NCBI RefSeq assembly: GCF_022348085.1
Contig: NZ_JAKRFN010000018.1
Location: 62,001-126,000 of the forward strand
Length of the DNA: 64,000 bases
Direction of reading: 5' to 3'
Source: Mycobacterium sp. PSTR-4-N
Lineage (GTDB): Bacteria; Actinomycetota; Actinomycetes; Mycobacteriales; Mycobacteriaceae
Part shown: positions 27,308-36,548 of the stretch, in pieces
Numbering within the stretch: the stretch's first letter is position 1
Layout of the letters: the number at the start of each line of letters is the position of its first letter
Program-made: the position numbers and the translations under genes
Notes under the pieces: model-generated
What the model was told of the DNA's origin: nothing
The model's database searches: none
Seen by the model: only the letters and a program-made list of their open reading frames with translations

Positions 27308-28278
27308 TCGGTTACTACGTGCACCACCACGGCCGCGGGCACGCGGCCCGGGCCCGGTCCATCTGCGCCCGCCTAGACGAGCCCGTGACCTTCTTCTCCT
27401 CGCTGCCCCGCCCCGCGCAGATGCGGCCCCAGGACCGCTGGGTGCAGCTCGCCCTCGACGTCCCGCCCGACGGCGAGCTGCCCGTCGATCCGCAGAGCCG
27501 TGGTCGATTGCATTGGGCGCCAACACATGTGGCGGGTCTGGCGCGGCGCGCCGCCGATCTGCTCCAGGTCGCCGCGGACGCCGGGCTACGCCGCCTGGTC
27601 GTCGACGTATCGGTCGAGATCGCGATGCTGGGCCGGCTGGCGGGCATCCCCGTCACCGTGATGGCAATGCCCGGCGAGCGCACCGATCCGGCCCACCGGC
27701 TGGCCTACGACATCGCCGACCAGATCGTGGCGCCCTGGTCCGCCGACGTCTACCGACCGGCGTGGCTCCACGATCACGCGGACCGCACTCACTTCGTCGG
27801 ATCGATCAGCCAGTTCGAGGATCGAGGGCGACGCACCCGGTCAGACACTCGGACTGGCGTGCTGCTCGGCGGTGCCGGTGGCGACGATCTGCCCGCCGAC
27901 GCCCTCGACCAGCTCCGCACGGCCCTTCCGCACTACCGGTGGATCGCGCTGGGGTCATCGGGATGGGTCGACGATCCGTGGCCGGTGCTGGAGGCGGCCG
28001 ACGTCATCGTCACCCACGCAGGACAGAACGCCGTCGCCGACGTGGCGCTCACCGATGCCGCGGTGATCGTGATCCCCCAGCACCGCCCCTTCGCCGAACA
28101 GCACGCCACCGCAACAGCTTTGGCGCGAGCGGGGCTGACCGTGGAGTTGACCGAGTGGCCCACCCGTGACCGGTGGCCCGCGTTGCTCACCGGAACCCTC
28201 GCGCTGGACCGGTCGGCGTGGTCGCGGCTGCATGTTCGCGGGGCCGCCGCCCGCGCCGCGCAGGTGATCGCCGCGTGA
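27304..28278 (+). CDS. Glycosyltransferase, MurG/GT28-like
   Basis: This 324-residue protein starts at a GTG overlapping the preceding stop. The N-terminus has GYYVHHHGRGHAARARSI, the glycine/histidine-rich loop of GT28-like enzymes. The C-terminal half has VIVTHAGQNAVADVAL and a HRPFAEQHATATAL stretch, the usual donor-site pattern. Upstream in-frame codons belong to the previous gene and are excluded. It is the third gene of the plus arm. Confidence 0.82.
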   Translation: MIGYYVHHHGRGHAARARSICARLDEPVTFFSSLPRPAQMRPQDRWVQLALDVPPDGELPVDPQSRGRLHWAPTHVAGLARRAADLLQVAADAGLRRLVVDVSVEIAMLGRLAGIPVTVMAMPGERTDPAHRLAYDIADQIVAPWSADVYRPAWLHDHADRTHFVGSISQFEDRGRRTRSDTRTGVLLGGAGGDDLPADALDQLRTALPHYRWIALGSSGWVDDPWPVLEAADVIVTHAGQNAVADVALTDAAVIVIPQHRPFAEQHATATALARAGLTVELTEWPTRDRWPALLTGTLALDRSAWSRLHVRGAAARAAQVIAA

Positions 28279-29111
28279 GTCCTCGCGCCGCGGTGGTGAC
28301 CGTCGTGCACGGGCGGCACGCACATTTGCGGACCCAGCAGGCGGGGTTGGCGCAGTGCGTGCCCGGGCAGCATGAGCGCATCGTGGTCGCGATGGCCGAT
28401 CCGACCGTCCCTGAACTCGCCGGCCCCGGCGTCCACGTCGTCCCGTGCTCCGCAGATCCCGCGGCGCTGCCGTTGGCCCGTGCCCGCAACGTCGGCGCCC
28501 AGGCCGGCCTCGATCGCGGTGCCGAGCTGCTGATCTTCCTCGACGTCGACTGCATTCCCGGTCGGGATCTGATCGGCCGGTACCTCGACGCGCACGGACG
28601 CATCGAGCGGCCGGCCCTGCTCTGCGGGCCCGTCACCTACCTGCCGCCCGCACCCGGCGGCTACCCCCTCGATCGCCTCGACGAGCTGACCGACCCCCAT
28701 CCCGCGCGACCGGACCCTCCGCCGGGCGTGCTGCAGATCGAGCCGAACCACGACCTGTTCTGGTCGCTGTCTTTCGCCTGCTCGGCGGACACGTGGACCC
28801 GCCTCGGCGGGTTCTGCGAGGACTACACGGGCTACGGCGGGGAAGACACCGACTTCGCGGCTTCCGCTGCAGCGCAAGGACTTCCGCTGATCTGGGTGGG
28901 CGGCGCGCACGCCTACCACCAGCACCACCCGGTCTCGAATCCGCCTGTCGAGCACGTGGCCGCCATCGTCGGCAACGCGCGGATCTTCCACCGGCGCTGG
29001 GGGCGGTGGCCGATGACGGGGTGGCTGGACGCGTTCGAACGTGACGGCGTGATCACACGCCGGGGCGACGACATCGAGATGACCGACAGGACGGTGACCG
29101 CAGGTGCCTGA
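28275..29111 (+). CDS. Family 2 glycosyltransferase with galactosyltransferase-type C-terminal motif
   Basis: The 278-residue GT-A protein has LPLARARNVGAQAGLDRG, LLIFLDVDCIPG (metal-binding DVD) and GGFCEDYTGYGGEDTDFAASA, the same acceptor element as the first GT2 of this cluster. The two are probably distant paralogues acting on related acceptors. The GTG start overlaps the previous stop by four bases. No membrane segment is present. Confidence 0.85.
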   Translation: MSPRAAVVTVVHGRHAHLRTQQAGLAQCVPGQHERIVVAMADPTVPELAGPGVHVVPCSADPAALPLARARNVGAQAGLDRGAELLIFLDVDCIPGRDLIGRYLDAHGRIERPALLCGPVTYLPPAPGGYPLDRLDELTDPHPARPDPPPGVLQIEPNHDLFWSLSFACSADTWTRLGGFCEDYTGYGGEDTDFAASAAAQGLPLIWVGGAHAYHQHHPVSNPPVEHVAAIVGNARIFHRRWGRWPMTGWLDAFERDGVITRRGDDIEMTDRTVTAGA

Positions 29112-29116
29112 TCAAG

Positions 29117-29731
29117 ATGCCTGATCCGATGGCCGGATTCGACCAGCCGGTCCAGTCCTGGGAGGACATCCCCGGCTGGTTCCAGTGGCGCTCGGGGCAG
29201 GAGGAAGCCGTCGAGCACTTCGGTGCCGGCGACCGCATCGTCGAAGTCGGCTGCTACCTGGGCCGCAGCCTCTGCTCGCTGGCCGAACTCGCCCGCGGTC
29301 GCGACCTGGTGATCGTCGGCGTCGACACCGCCCGCGGCAGCGGGCCCGAAGGGCGCGGCGGGACCAACGCGCACGCCCCCGCGGTCAGCCACGGCGGCGG
29401 CACGCTGGCCGGGCTGCTGCACCGCAACCTCATCGCGTGCGGCGCGGCCGATCAGGTGCAGCTCCTGATCAGCGACTCGGTGGCCGCAGCGAAGCTGTTC
29501 GCCGACGAATCCCTGGCCTGGGTGCACCTCGACGCCCGGCACGACTACGACAGCGTGTGCGCCGACATCACCGCCTGGCTGCCCAAAGTCCGCCCCGGCG
29601 GCTGGCTGTCGGGCGACGACTACGACGAGTGGCAGTGGCCCGGCGTGGTGCAGGCCGTCGCGGACACCCTCGACGGCGCCACCGGATGGTCGAAAGGTCA
29701 GTGGCGCTGGCTCAAACCGGCGGACCGGTGA
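29117..29731 (+). CDS. Class I SAM-dependent methyltransferase (Methyltransf_24-like)
   Basis: The 204-residue protein has the SAM-binding IVEVGCYLGRSLCSLAEL (about 40-57), an acidic IVGVDTA strand, HLDARHDYDSVCADITAWLPKVRPGGWLSGDDYDEW and a short C-terminus. This arrangement is typical of methyltransferases found in glycan loci, where they often O-methylate sugars. It begins five bases after the last glycosyltransferase gene and its end overlaps the convergent VOC gene by 20 bases. A sugar methylase role is inferred from context. Confidence 0.8.
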   Translation: MPDPMAGFDQPVQSWEDIPGWFQWRSGQEEAVEHFGAGDRIVEVGCYLGRSLCSLAELARGRDLVIVGVDTARGSGPEGRGGTNAHAPAVSHGGGTLAGLLHRNLIACGAADQVQLLISDSVAAAKLFADESLAWVHLDARHDYDSVCADITAWLPKVRPGGWLSGDDYDEWQWPGVVQAVADTLDGATGWSKGQWRWLKPADR

Positions 29732-30116
29732 CCGCCGGGCCGCCGCCGTGGAACACGGCCTCGACGTTGTTGCCCTCGGGGTCGCGCACGAACGCGCCGT
29801 AGTAGTTGTCGTGGTACTCGGGCCACATCCGCGGCTCGTGCAGCGGCTCGGCCCCCAGCGAGAGCGCGGTGCGGTAGAACGCCTGCACGGCTTCGGCGTC
29901 CTTGGCCACGAACGCGACGTGCATCTCGCGGTTCGGACCTGACACGTCGCCGACCGAGGCGTCCCCGATCCAGAACGAGGGATGGCCGTCGGCGCCGTAG
30001 CCGACGGCGACCTCCATGTCCATCTGCCGGGTGTAGCCGAGCACCCCGAGGACCTTGTCGTAGAACGTCTTCGACTCGTCCCAGTGCACGCAGTTGATTC
30101 CGAAGTGGTCGATCAT
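29712..30116 (-). CDS. VOC (glyoxalase/bleomycin-resistance fold) protein
   Basis: The protein is 134 residues from the ATG at MIDHFGINCVHW. It has the paired beta-alpha-beta-beta-beta modules of the vicinal-oxygen-chelate family, with likely metal ligands in DHFGIN, HVAFVAKD and FVRDPEGNNVEAVFH. The substrate is unknown. An alternative ATG at 30131 would add five residues. The gene is divergent from the amidohydrolase gene, whose start is only 22 bases away. Confidence 0.8.
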   Translation of the reverse strand: MIDHFGINCVHWDESKTFYDKVLGVLGYTRQMDMEVAVGYGADGHPSFWIGDASVGDVSGPNREMHVAFVAKDAEAVQAFYRTALSLGAEPLHEPRMWPEYHDNYYGAFVRDPEGNNVEAVFHGGGPAVTGPPV

Positions 30117-30138
30117 CTCCTGACCGTACATTCGAGGC

Positions 30139-31866
30139 ATGACACATGACCTGATCATTCGTGGCGGGACCGTGGTCGACGGCCTGGGCGGCGAACCGTT
30201 CGTCGCCGACGTGGCGGTCACCGGCGGCGTGATCACCGAGGTGAGGCCCGGCATCTCGGGCCCGGCTGCCCGCGAGATCGATGCCACCGGCCTGCTCGTC
30301 ACCCCCGGGTTCGTCGATCTGCACACCCACTACGACGGTCAAGCCATCTGGTCGGACCGACTGACCCCATCCTCGGCGCACGGCGTCACCACGGCGGTGA
30401 TGGGCAACTGCGGCGTCGGCTTCGCCCCGTGCCGAGCGGATGACCACGACGTGCTCGTCGACGTGATGGCCGGGGTCGAGGACATCCCCGGGGTCGTCAT
30501 GGTCGACGGGCTGCCCTGGCACTGGGAGACCTTTCCCGAGTTCCTCGACGCGGTCGAGGCGCGGCCGCACGACATCGACGTGGCCGCGTTCCTGCCGCAC
30601 TCCCCGCTGCGCGTGTACGTGATGGGTCGCCGCGGTGTCGACCGGGAACCGGCGACGCCCGAGGATCTCGCGATGATGCGCAAGCTCGCCGCCGAGGCGG
30701 TGCAGGCCGGGGCGCTGGGCTTCGCGTCGTCGCGGCTGACGCTGCACAAGTCCGAGAGCGGTCACCCCATCCCGAGTTACGACGCCGGCTACGCCGAGAT
30801 CGAGGCGATCGCGCGAGGCGTCGACGACGCCGGCGGCGGGTTGATCCAGTTCGTGCCCGACCTGATGGCCGGGGACTACGAGCCGGCGCTGCGCACGGTG
30901 TTCGACGTGGCCGCCGACGTCGGCCTGCCCGTCACATTCACCCTCGCGATCGGCAACGCCGGTGACCCGTTCTTCCTCGACGCGCTGCGCATGGTCGAGA
31001 AGGCCAACGACAACGACGGCCGGATCAGCGCACAGATCTTCCCGCGCCCGATCGGGCTGATGCTCGGCCTCGAGTTGTCCGGCAACCCGTTCGTGATGTA
31101 CCCGTCCTACCAGGCGATCGCGCACCTGCCGCTGGCCGAGCGGGTCGCCGAGATGCGTGAACCCGAAGTGCGCGAACGTATTCTGAACGATCGCCCGGCC
31201 GCCGACGGACACCCGCTGATGTTCGCCGCCCAAGCCTGGAACTACATGTTCCCGCTGGGCGATCCGCCGAATTACGAACCGGCGCCGTCGGATTCGATCG
31301 GCGCCCGCGCACAGGCACGCGGTATCAGCCCCGCTGAAGAAGCCTACGACCGCCTGCTCGACGACGATGGTCAGGCCATGCTGCTGGTGACCCTGGCCAA
31401 CTTCCGGGACGGCTCACTCGACACCGTCGCCGAGCTCATTCGCCGTGACGACGTCGTCCTCGGATTGGGCGATGGCGGTGCTCACTACGGAATGATCTGC
31501 GACGCAAGCTTTCCCACGTACATGCTGACGCACTGGGTGCGAGACCGACCGACCGGCCGGCTCACGGTGGCCGACGCGGTGCGCGAACTCACCTCGGTGC
31601 CGGCGTCGGTAGCGGGCCTGGCCGACCGCGGCCGCATCGCGGTGGGCTACAAGGCCGACCTGAACGTCATCGATGCCGACGCGCTGCGGCTGCACCGGCC
31701 CGTCGTCGTCGCAGACCTCCCGGCCGGCGGCCGGCGGCTCGACCAGAGCGCCGACGGATACGTCGCCACCGTCGTCACCGGGCAGGTGATCGCCGAGAAC
31801 GGCGTCCCCACCGACGCCCGGCCCGGGACCCTGATCCGCGGCCGACGGGAGGCGCCGAGCGCGTGA
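30139..31866 (+). CDS. N-acyl-D-amino-acid deacylase-like amidohydrolase
   Basis: This 575-residue amidohydrolase-3 family enzyme has metal ligands His62 and His64 in DLHTHYDGQ. The family motif GNCGVGFAPCR is near 94-104 and a late GLGDGGAHYGMICD aspartate segment completes the site. Related enzymes hydrolyse N-acyl-D-amino acids or cyclic amides. No signal peptide is present. It is coupled by GTGA overlap to a carboxymuconolactone-decarboxylase-like gene, so the two probably share a pathway that I cannot name. Confidence 0.85.
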   Translation: MTHDLIIRGGTVVDGLGGEPFVADVAVTGGVITEVRPGISGPAAREIDATGLLVTPGFVDLHTHYDGQAIWSDRLTPSSAHGVTTAVMGNCGVGFAPCRADDHDVLVDVMAGVEDIPGVVMVDGLPWHWETFPEFLDAVEARPHDIDVAAFLPHSPLRVYVMGRRGVDREPATPEDLAMMRKLAAEAVQAGALGFASSRLTLHKSESGHPIPSYDAGYAEIEAIARGVDDAGGGLIQFVPDLMAGDYEPALRTVFDVAADVGLPVTFTLAIGNAGDPFFLDALRMVEKANDNDGRISAQIFPRPIGLMLGLELSGNPFVMYPSYQAIAHLPLAERVAEMREPEVRERILNDRPAADGHPLMFAAQAWNYMFPLGDPPNYEPAPSDSIGARAQARGISPAEEAYDRLLDDDGQAMLLVTLANFRDGSLDTVAELIRRDDVVLGLGDGGAHYGMICDASFPTYMLTHWVRDRPTGRLTVADAVRELTSVPASVAGLADRGRIAVGYKADLNVIDADALRLHRPVVVADLPAGGRRLDQSADGYVATVVTGQVIAENGVPTDARPGTLIRGRREAPSA

Positions 31867-32411
31867 GTCGCGTTGCGCCACTTGCCCCGCCGTGGAGCGA
31901 GCAGGACGCCGACGGCATCAACCGCTGGGGTCACCCCGACCGGACCTACGAGCCGCTGCTGCTGGTGCGGTGCCTGCAGCGTCACCCGGCGCTGGCCGCG
32001 AAGCTGCGCGCGCTGGGTGAGGCCCTGTATGTCGATGCGACACTGCCCCCTCGATTGCGCACCATCGCGATCCTGCGCATCTGCGCACTCGTCGGATGCG
32101 CCTACGAGTGGGGTGGGCAGGCCGCGTTCTGGGGTCCTATCGCGGGAGTGTCCGAGTCCGAATGCGACGCGCTGGTCACCGGCGCCGACGTCGGATGGTC
32201 AGCTCAGGAACGCACGCTGATATCCGCGGTCGACGAGCTCGAGGCGACCGGCTCGTGGATTGAGCGGACCTGGACGGCGTTGGGAGGCACCCTCAGTGAC
32301 GAGCAGCGGATGGAGTTGCTGATCGCGGTCGGCTGGTACCGCACCATCTGCACGCTGTGCAACGGGATGGACCTTCCCGTCGAAGGCTGGATGCGGCCTT
32401 GGCCCGGCTAG
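31863..32411 (+). CDS. Carboxymuconolactone decarboxylase (AhpD-like) family protein
   Basis: This 182-residue helical protein contains PPRLRTIAILRICALVGCAYEWGGQAAF, the CMD signature, followed by SAQERTLISAVDEL. The AhpD CxxC redox pair is absent, so a peroxidase-partner role is unlikely. The GTG start overlaps the amidohydrolase stop by four bases. Its 3' end overlaps the convergent SDR gene by four bases. Confidence 0.8.
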   Translation: MSRVAPLAPPWSEQDADGINRWGHPDRTYEPLLLVRCLQRHPALAAKLRALGEALYVDATLPPRLRTIAILRICALVGCAYEWGGQAAFWGPIAGVSESECDALVTGADVGWSAQERTLISAVDELEATGSWIERTWTALGGTLSDEQRMELLIAVGWYRTICTLCNGMDLPVEGWMRPWPG

Positions 32412-33220
32412 CTCGACCGCTTCAGCGCCGGGTGCTGGTTACGTAGCAGGGGCAACAGCAGCCGGCGCGGCATGACTTCGAAGACCCGTGCCGGAATCTC
32501 GTTCTGCCAACCCGGGATGACGCTGCGCCCGCTCTCCAGTGCCTCGATGCCCTTCCTGGCGACGGTGCGCGACGGAATCCACAGGAACTTCGGAAACGCC
32601 GCAGCGAAGGTCCGTTCGTCCATGCCTGCCGTCTCGAGGAACTCGGTGCGCACCGGCCCCGGATGCAGAGCGGCGACGGTGACGCCCGTGCCGGCCAGCT
32701 CACCGCGCAACCCGTCGGTGTAGGACCGCACGAACGCCTTCGTCGCGGCATAGCCCGACTGACCGGGGAACGGCTGGAAGCCGGCCGTCGACCCGACATT
32801 GAGGATCGCGCCACGGCCGCGCGGCACCATCTGCTGCACCGCACGGGTGGTCAGGTCGATCACCGCCTCGACGTTGACCCTCACCTGGCCGATCTCGGCT
32901 TCCGGGGTCGAGCCGAGGACCGGGCCGATGGTGCCGATGCCGGCGTTGTTGACCAGGATGTCCATCGTGAGGCCGCGGCGGCCGACTTCCTCCAGGAGAT
33001 CCGCGCGGGCGGCCGCGTCGGCGACGTCGCAGGCGATGACCTCGACCCGGACCCGGCCCGACAGTTCGTCGGCCAGTTCACGCAGCCGGTTCTCGCGGCG
33101 GGCGACCAGCGTCAGGCCGTACCCGCGCCCCGCGAGTTCGCGAGCCAGGTCGGCGCCGATGCCCGACGAGGCTCCGGTGACGACGGCGGTGGTGTTCTCG
33201 GACGGGCGGGGAAGGGCCAT
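32408..33220 (-). CDS. Short-chain dehydrogenase/reductase
   Basis: The 270-residue SDR has TGASSGIG (about 15-22), NNAG, a catalytic GSTAGF Ser and YAATK Tyr/Lys, followed by HPGPVRTEF. The C-terminal PRRLLLPLLRNQHPALKRSS is basic and hydrophobic, a feature of SDRs that act on membrane-associated lipids. The substrate is unknown. A 26-base gap separates it from the MDR oxidoreductase gene on the same strand. Confidence 0.85.
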   Translation of the reverse strand: MALPRPSENTTAVVTGASSGIGADLARELAGRGYGLTLVARRENRLRELADELSGRVRVEVIACDVADAAARADLLEEVGRRGLTMDILVNNAGIGTIGPVLGSTPEAEIGQVRVNVEAVIDLTTRAVQQMVPRGRGAILNVGSTAGFQPFPGQSGYAATKAFVRSYTDGLRGELAGTGVTVAALHPGPVRTEFLETAGMDERTFAAAFPKFLWIPSRTVARKGIEALESGRSVIPGWQNEIPARVFEVMPRRLLLPLLRNQHPALKRSS

Positions 33221-33246
33221 GGTGTGGGAACCTACGCCGCCGCCCG

Positions 33247-34242
33247 TCAGCGGGTGAGCACGACCTTGCCCGTCATCCGGCCCGACTCCACGTCACGGTG
33301 CGCCTCGGCCAGCCCTGCCGCCGAGAAATCGGTGATGGTCTTGGTGACCGTCGTCCGCAGCACGCCCTGGTCCACCAGATCCGCCGTACGGGCCAGCAGT
33401 CGCTGCTGTTCGATCATGTCCGGCGTCTCGAACATGGCCCGCGTGAACATCAATTCCCAATGCCACGCAATGCTTTTCGCCTTCAGACCCACCAGCTCCA
33501 TGCCCTCCGGTTCGTCGATCGCGGTGATGTGGCCGAAGGGTGTGACGATCGCCTCGTAGTCGTCGATGTTGCCTGCCGAATGCGGGGAGAACAGGTAGTC
33601 GACGCCGCCGGGAACCGCGGCCAGCGTCTCGTCCCGCAGATGATGGTGGTTCACGATCAGGTCGGCGCCCATCCGTCGCGCCCACTCCCGCGACTCGTCG
33701 CGGCTGGCGGTGGCGATCACCCGCACCTGCGTCAGCGCCTTCGCGAGCTGGATCATGATCGAGCCGACACCGCCGGCAGCACCGAGCACCAGCAGATCGC
33801 CGGTCGAGTCCGCGGTGAGGCCGAACCGGTCGAACAGCGACTCCCACGCGGTGATCGTCGTCAGCGGCAGCGCGGCCGCGTCGGCGAACGACAGCGATGC
33901 CGGCTTGCGGGCGACGATGCGCTCGTCGACCGCCTGCAGTTCGGCGTTACTGCCGGCGCGGGTGATGTCCCCGGCGTACCAGACCTCGTCGCCCACCGAC
34001 AGCGTCGACACCTGCGGGCCGACCGCCTCGACCACACCGGCCGCGTCATAACCCAGAATCTTCGGTTCGGAGGAGGACTCCAGTGCCGCACGCTGTTTCA
34101 CGTCGACCGGATTCACCGACACCGCGAGTACCCGGACCAGTACGTCGCGGGGCCTCAGCTCGGGCACCGGGACGGTGATGTCGCGCAGGCTGTCGTCGAT
34201 CGAGTCGGCGGCGTACGCGCCGATCGCAGTCATCGTGTCCAT
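33247..34242 (-). CDS. Zinc-independent medium-chain oxidoreductase (quinone-oxidoreductase-like)
   Basis: The 331-residue MDR protein has the GYDAAGVVEAVG domain, the NADPH-binding LVLGAAGGVGSIMIQLAKAL and a C-terminal MTGKVVLTR typical of quinone reductase-like members. Neither the structural CxxCxxC cluster nor the catalytic Cys-His-Glu set is present, so it should not need zinc. A second ATG at 34233 is an alternative start. It is divergent from the MHS transporter gene across 89 bases. Confidence 0.85.
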   Translation of the reverse strand: MDTMTAIGAYAADSIDDSLRDITVPVPELRPRDVLVRVLAVSVNPVDVKQRAALESSSEPKILGYDAAGVVEAVGPQVSTLSVGDEVWYAGDITRAGSNAELQAVDERIVARKPASLSFADAAALPLTTITAWESLFDRFGLTADSTGDLLVLGAAGGVGSIMIQLAKALTQVRVIATASRDESREWARRMGADLIVNHHHLRDETLAAVPGGVDYLFSPHSAGNIDDYEAIVTPFGHITAIDEPEGMELVGLKAKSIAWHWELMFTRAMFETPDMIEQQRLLARTADLVDQGVLRTTVTKTITDFSAAGLAEAHRDVESGRMTGKVVLTR

Positions 34243-34331
34243 GCTGACAGTGAACCTCAGCGGCGCCGAGTTTCATCCATGCCGATCGCAAACGTTGTTC
34301 GGAGCCCGGCGACGTGCGCTGATGGATCCCC

Positions 34332-35639
34332 GTGACTGTCATAGCCCCACCCGACACCGAGCCCGCCACACCGGCAGCGCGCACCGCGCTGTGGGCGTCC
34401 CTGGTCGGGACGACGATCGAGTGGTACGACTTCTTCCTCTACGCGACGGCCGCCAGCCTCGTGTTCAACCGGGCCTTCTTTCCTGACCAGACCACGTTCG
34501 TCGGCACGCTGCTGTCGTTCGCGACGTTCGCGGTGGGGTTCGTTGTCCGGCCCATCGGCGGGTTCGTGTTCGGCCACATCGGCGACCGCATCGGCCGCAA
34601 GAAGACGCTGGCGCTGACCATGCTGCTGATGGGGGCGGCGACCGCGTTGATGGGTGTGCTGCCCACGGCCGCGCAGATCGGCGTGCTCGCCCCGATTCTG
34701 CTGCTCCTGCTGCGCATCGTGCAGGGCTTCGCGCTCGGCGGCGAGTGGGCGGGCGCGGTACTGCTGGCGGTCGAGCACGGCCCGGCGCGCAGGCGAGGGC
34801 TCTTTGGCAGCATCCCGCAGGTCGGCCTGGCGCTCGGACTCGCCCTCGGCACAGGCGTTTTCGCCCTGCTGCAAATCGCGCTGCCCGATGATGCGTTCCT
34901 GGCCTACGGCTGGCGCATTGCGTTCCTGTTCAGCATCGTGCTGGTGATCTTCGGTGTCGCGGTGCGGCTGAAGGCCAGTGAGACACCGGCCTTCGAGAAG
35001 GTCCGCGACGAGGACGACCGGGCCGCGGTGCCGGTGCGGGAGGTGTTCCGACCGCCGGTGCTGCGCTCGACCGTGCTGGGCATGCTGTCGCGGTGGGGCG
35101 AAGGGGCCGCGTTCAACACCTGGGGCGTGTTCGCCATCGCCTACGCCACCGGCACGCTGAAGCTGGAGAAGGTGCCGGTGCTGATCTCCGTTACTGCCGC
35201 CGCCCTGCTGATGGCGGTGCTGCTGCCAGTATCGGGTCTGCTGACCGACCGCTACGGCCCGAAGCGGATCTACACGATCGGCATCGGCGCCTACGGCGTC
35301 GCGGTGTTCCCGGTGTTCGCCTTGTTCGGCACCCGCGACATCGGGCTGTACGCCGTCGGCATGCTCGTGGTGTTCGGCGTCGTGCATGCGCTGTTCTACG
35401 GCGCGCAGGGCTCGCTGTATGCGTCGCTGTTCCCGGCCCGCATCCGCTACACGGGACTCTCGACGGTCTACCAACTCTCCGGCGTGTTCGCCTCGGGGCT
35501 GACACCGCTGATCCTGACCGCCCTGATCGGAGCGGTGGGCGGTTCGCCCTGGCTGGCGTGCGGCTACCTGGTGCTGACCGCGGTGATCAGCGTGACCGCG
35601 ACGCTGGCTCTGAAGCCGACGCCGCTGCGGGAGCTTTAG
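34332..35639 (+). CDS. MHS-family metabolite:proton symporter
   Basis: The 435-residue membrane protein has about 12 helices. SLVGTTIEWYDFFLY begins helix 1, RPIGGFVFGHIGDRIGRKKTL forms the loop 2-3 signature and GGEWAGAVLLAVEH the helix-5 motif. These define metabolite/H+ symporters of the MHS group, which import organic acids, betaines or similar solutes. The start is GTG. The solute cannot be told from sequence. Confidence 0.88.
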   Translation: MTVIAPPDTEPATPAARTALWASLVGTTIEWYDFFLYATAASLVFNRAFFPDQTTFVGTLLSFATFAVGFVVRPIGGFVFGHIGDRIGRKKTLALTMLLMGAATALMGVLPTAAQIGVLAPILLLLLRIVQGFALGGEWAGAVLLAVEHGPARRRGLFGSIPQVGLALGLALGTGVFALLQIALPDDAFLAYGWRIAFLFSIVLVIFGVAVRLKASETPAFEKVRDEDDRAAVPVREVFRPPVLRSTVLGMLSRWGEGAAFNTWGVFAIAYATGTLKLEKVPVLISVTAAALLMAVLLPVSGLLTDRYGPKRIYTIGIGAYGVAVFPVFALFGTRDIGLYAVGMLVVFGVVHALFYGAQGSLYASLFPARIRYTGLSTVYQLSGVFASGLTPLILTALIGAVGGSPWLACGYLVLTAVISVTATLALKPTPLREL

Positions 35640-35642
35640 GGG

Positions 35643-36518
35643 CTAGGCCGAACGTGGGCCTCGTGCACGGCATCCGCCGAGAAGTTGTGCACAGGCCCCA
35701 CGTTCGAGCAGCTTGGCGCGCACACGTTCGACGATGACGTCGGGACGCCGCAGCATCTCAGCGCTCACCCTGATTACTGCCCACCCGGCCTCGTCCAACA
35801 GCGCCAGCCGGTCGATGTCCCATGTGCGCTGCCGCCGGTCACTCCAGTGCTGAACACCGTCGTACTCGACGGCGACCTTCCACTGCCGCCAGCCCATGTC
35901 GACACGGACACGCAGATCCTTGAACGCGATCTGCGTCTCGGGCCGCGGGAGTCCGGCACGGACCAGGATGAGCCTCACCCGGGTTTCCTGCGGCGACTCC
36001 GCACCCCCGTCGACCAACTTCAATAACCCGGGGATACGCCGAACACCGCGAACGCCGGGGTGCGCTGCTGCGACGGCTGCGATCTCAGCCGCGGACAAGC
36101 GGGTTGCGTTCATCAGCGCGTCGATGACGGGGACCGCCTCGTCGAAAGGTCGGGTGCGGCCGAGATCGAACGCAGTGCGCGCCGGCGTGGTCGCATCGAC
36201 CCCCGCGACGAGACACGTCTCTCCGGCTGCGAGGGTCCATGAGTGCGCGATCATGCCGGGTGCCGCATGCCGGTCCGCGCGGACGATCTCCGCGGGCGCG
36301 TGAGGGTCGATCCACTTGGTGCCGAAGACCGCGGCGGCCGAGGTCCCGCCCAGAACTGCGCCGGTTGCGAGCCATGCGGCATGCGCTGTGATGCGGGCCG
36401 TCAACTCGACGTCCTTCGCGAGATAGACGTCGCGGAACACCGGGCGGTGGTGACGGGCCAGGGCGCGGCGGGTGAGGTGGCCGTCGCGGACCGCGACGCT
36501 GCCGATGAAAGGTTCCAT
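35643..36518 (-). CDS. DUF559 (VSR-like endonuclease fold) protein with AbiEi-like N-terminal part
   Basis: The 291-residue protein has an N-terminal region (about 1-130) resembling the AbiEi-type winged-helix/antitoxin-like domain common in actinobacteria. Its DUF559 C-terminus has KVAVEYDGVQHWSDRRQRTWDIDR (about 210-233) and DEAGWAVIRVSAEML, the VSR-related nuclease core. It may nick or bind DNA. The gene is bracketed on both sides by copies of a palindromic element (35651-35703 and 36549-36600); the left copy overlaps its 3' end. Mobility or REP-like association is an open possibility. Confidence 0.75.
   Translation of the reverse strand: MEPFIGSVAVRDGHLTRRALARHHRPVFRDVYLAKDVELTARITAHAAWLATGAVLGGTSAAAVFGTKWIDPHAPAEIVRADRHAAPGMIAHSWTLAAGETCLVAGVDATTPARTAFDLGRTRPFDEAVPVIDALMNATRLSAAEIAAVAAAHPGVRGVRRIPGLLKLVDGGAESPQETRVRLILVRAGLPRPETQIAFKDLRVRVDMGWRQWKVAVEYDGVQHWSDRRQRTWDIDRLALLDEAGWAVIRVSAEMLRRPDVIVERVRAKLLERGACAQLLGGCRARGPRSA
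35651..35703. repeat. Palindromic repeat, left copy beside the DUF559 gene
   Basis: AACGTGGGCCTCGTGCAC (35651-35668) is an imperfect inverted repeat of GTGCACAGGCCCCACGTT (35686-35703). The same layout, GTGGGCCTC then GCACG and finally TGTGCACAGG with CCCACGTT, recurs in the same orientation at 36549-36600. Inside the DUF559 gene this copy encodes its last residues (part of LLGGCRARGPR). Confidence 0.65.
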
Positions 36519-36548
36519 ACGGGCACCGTCACCGCGGCATCCGACGAG

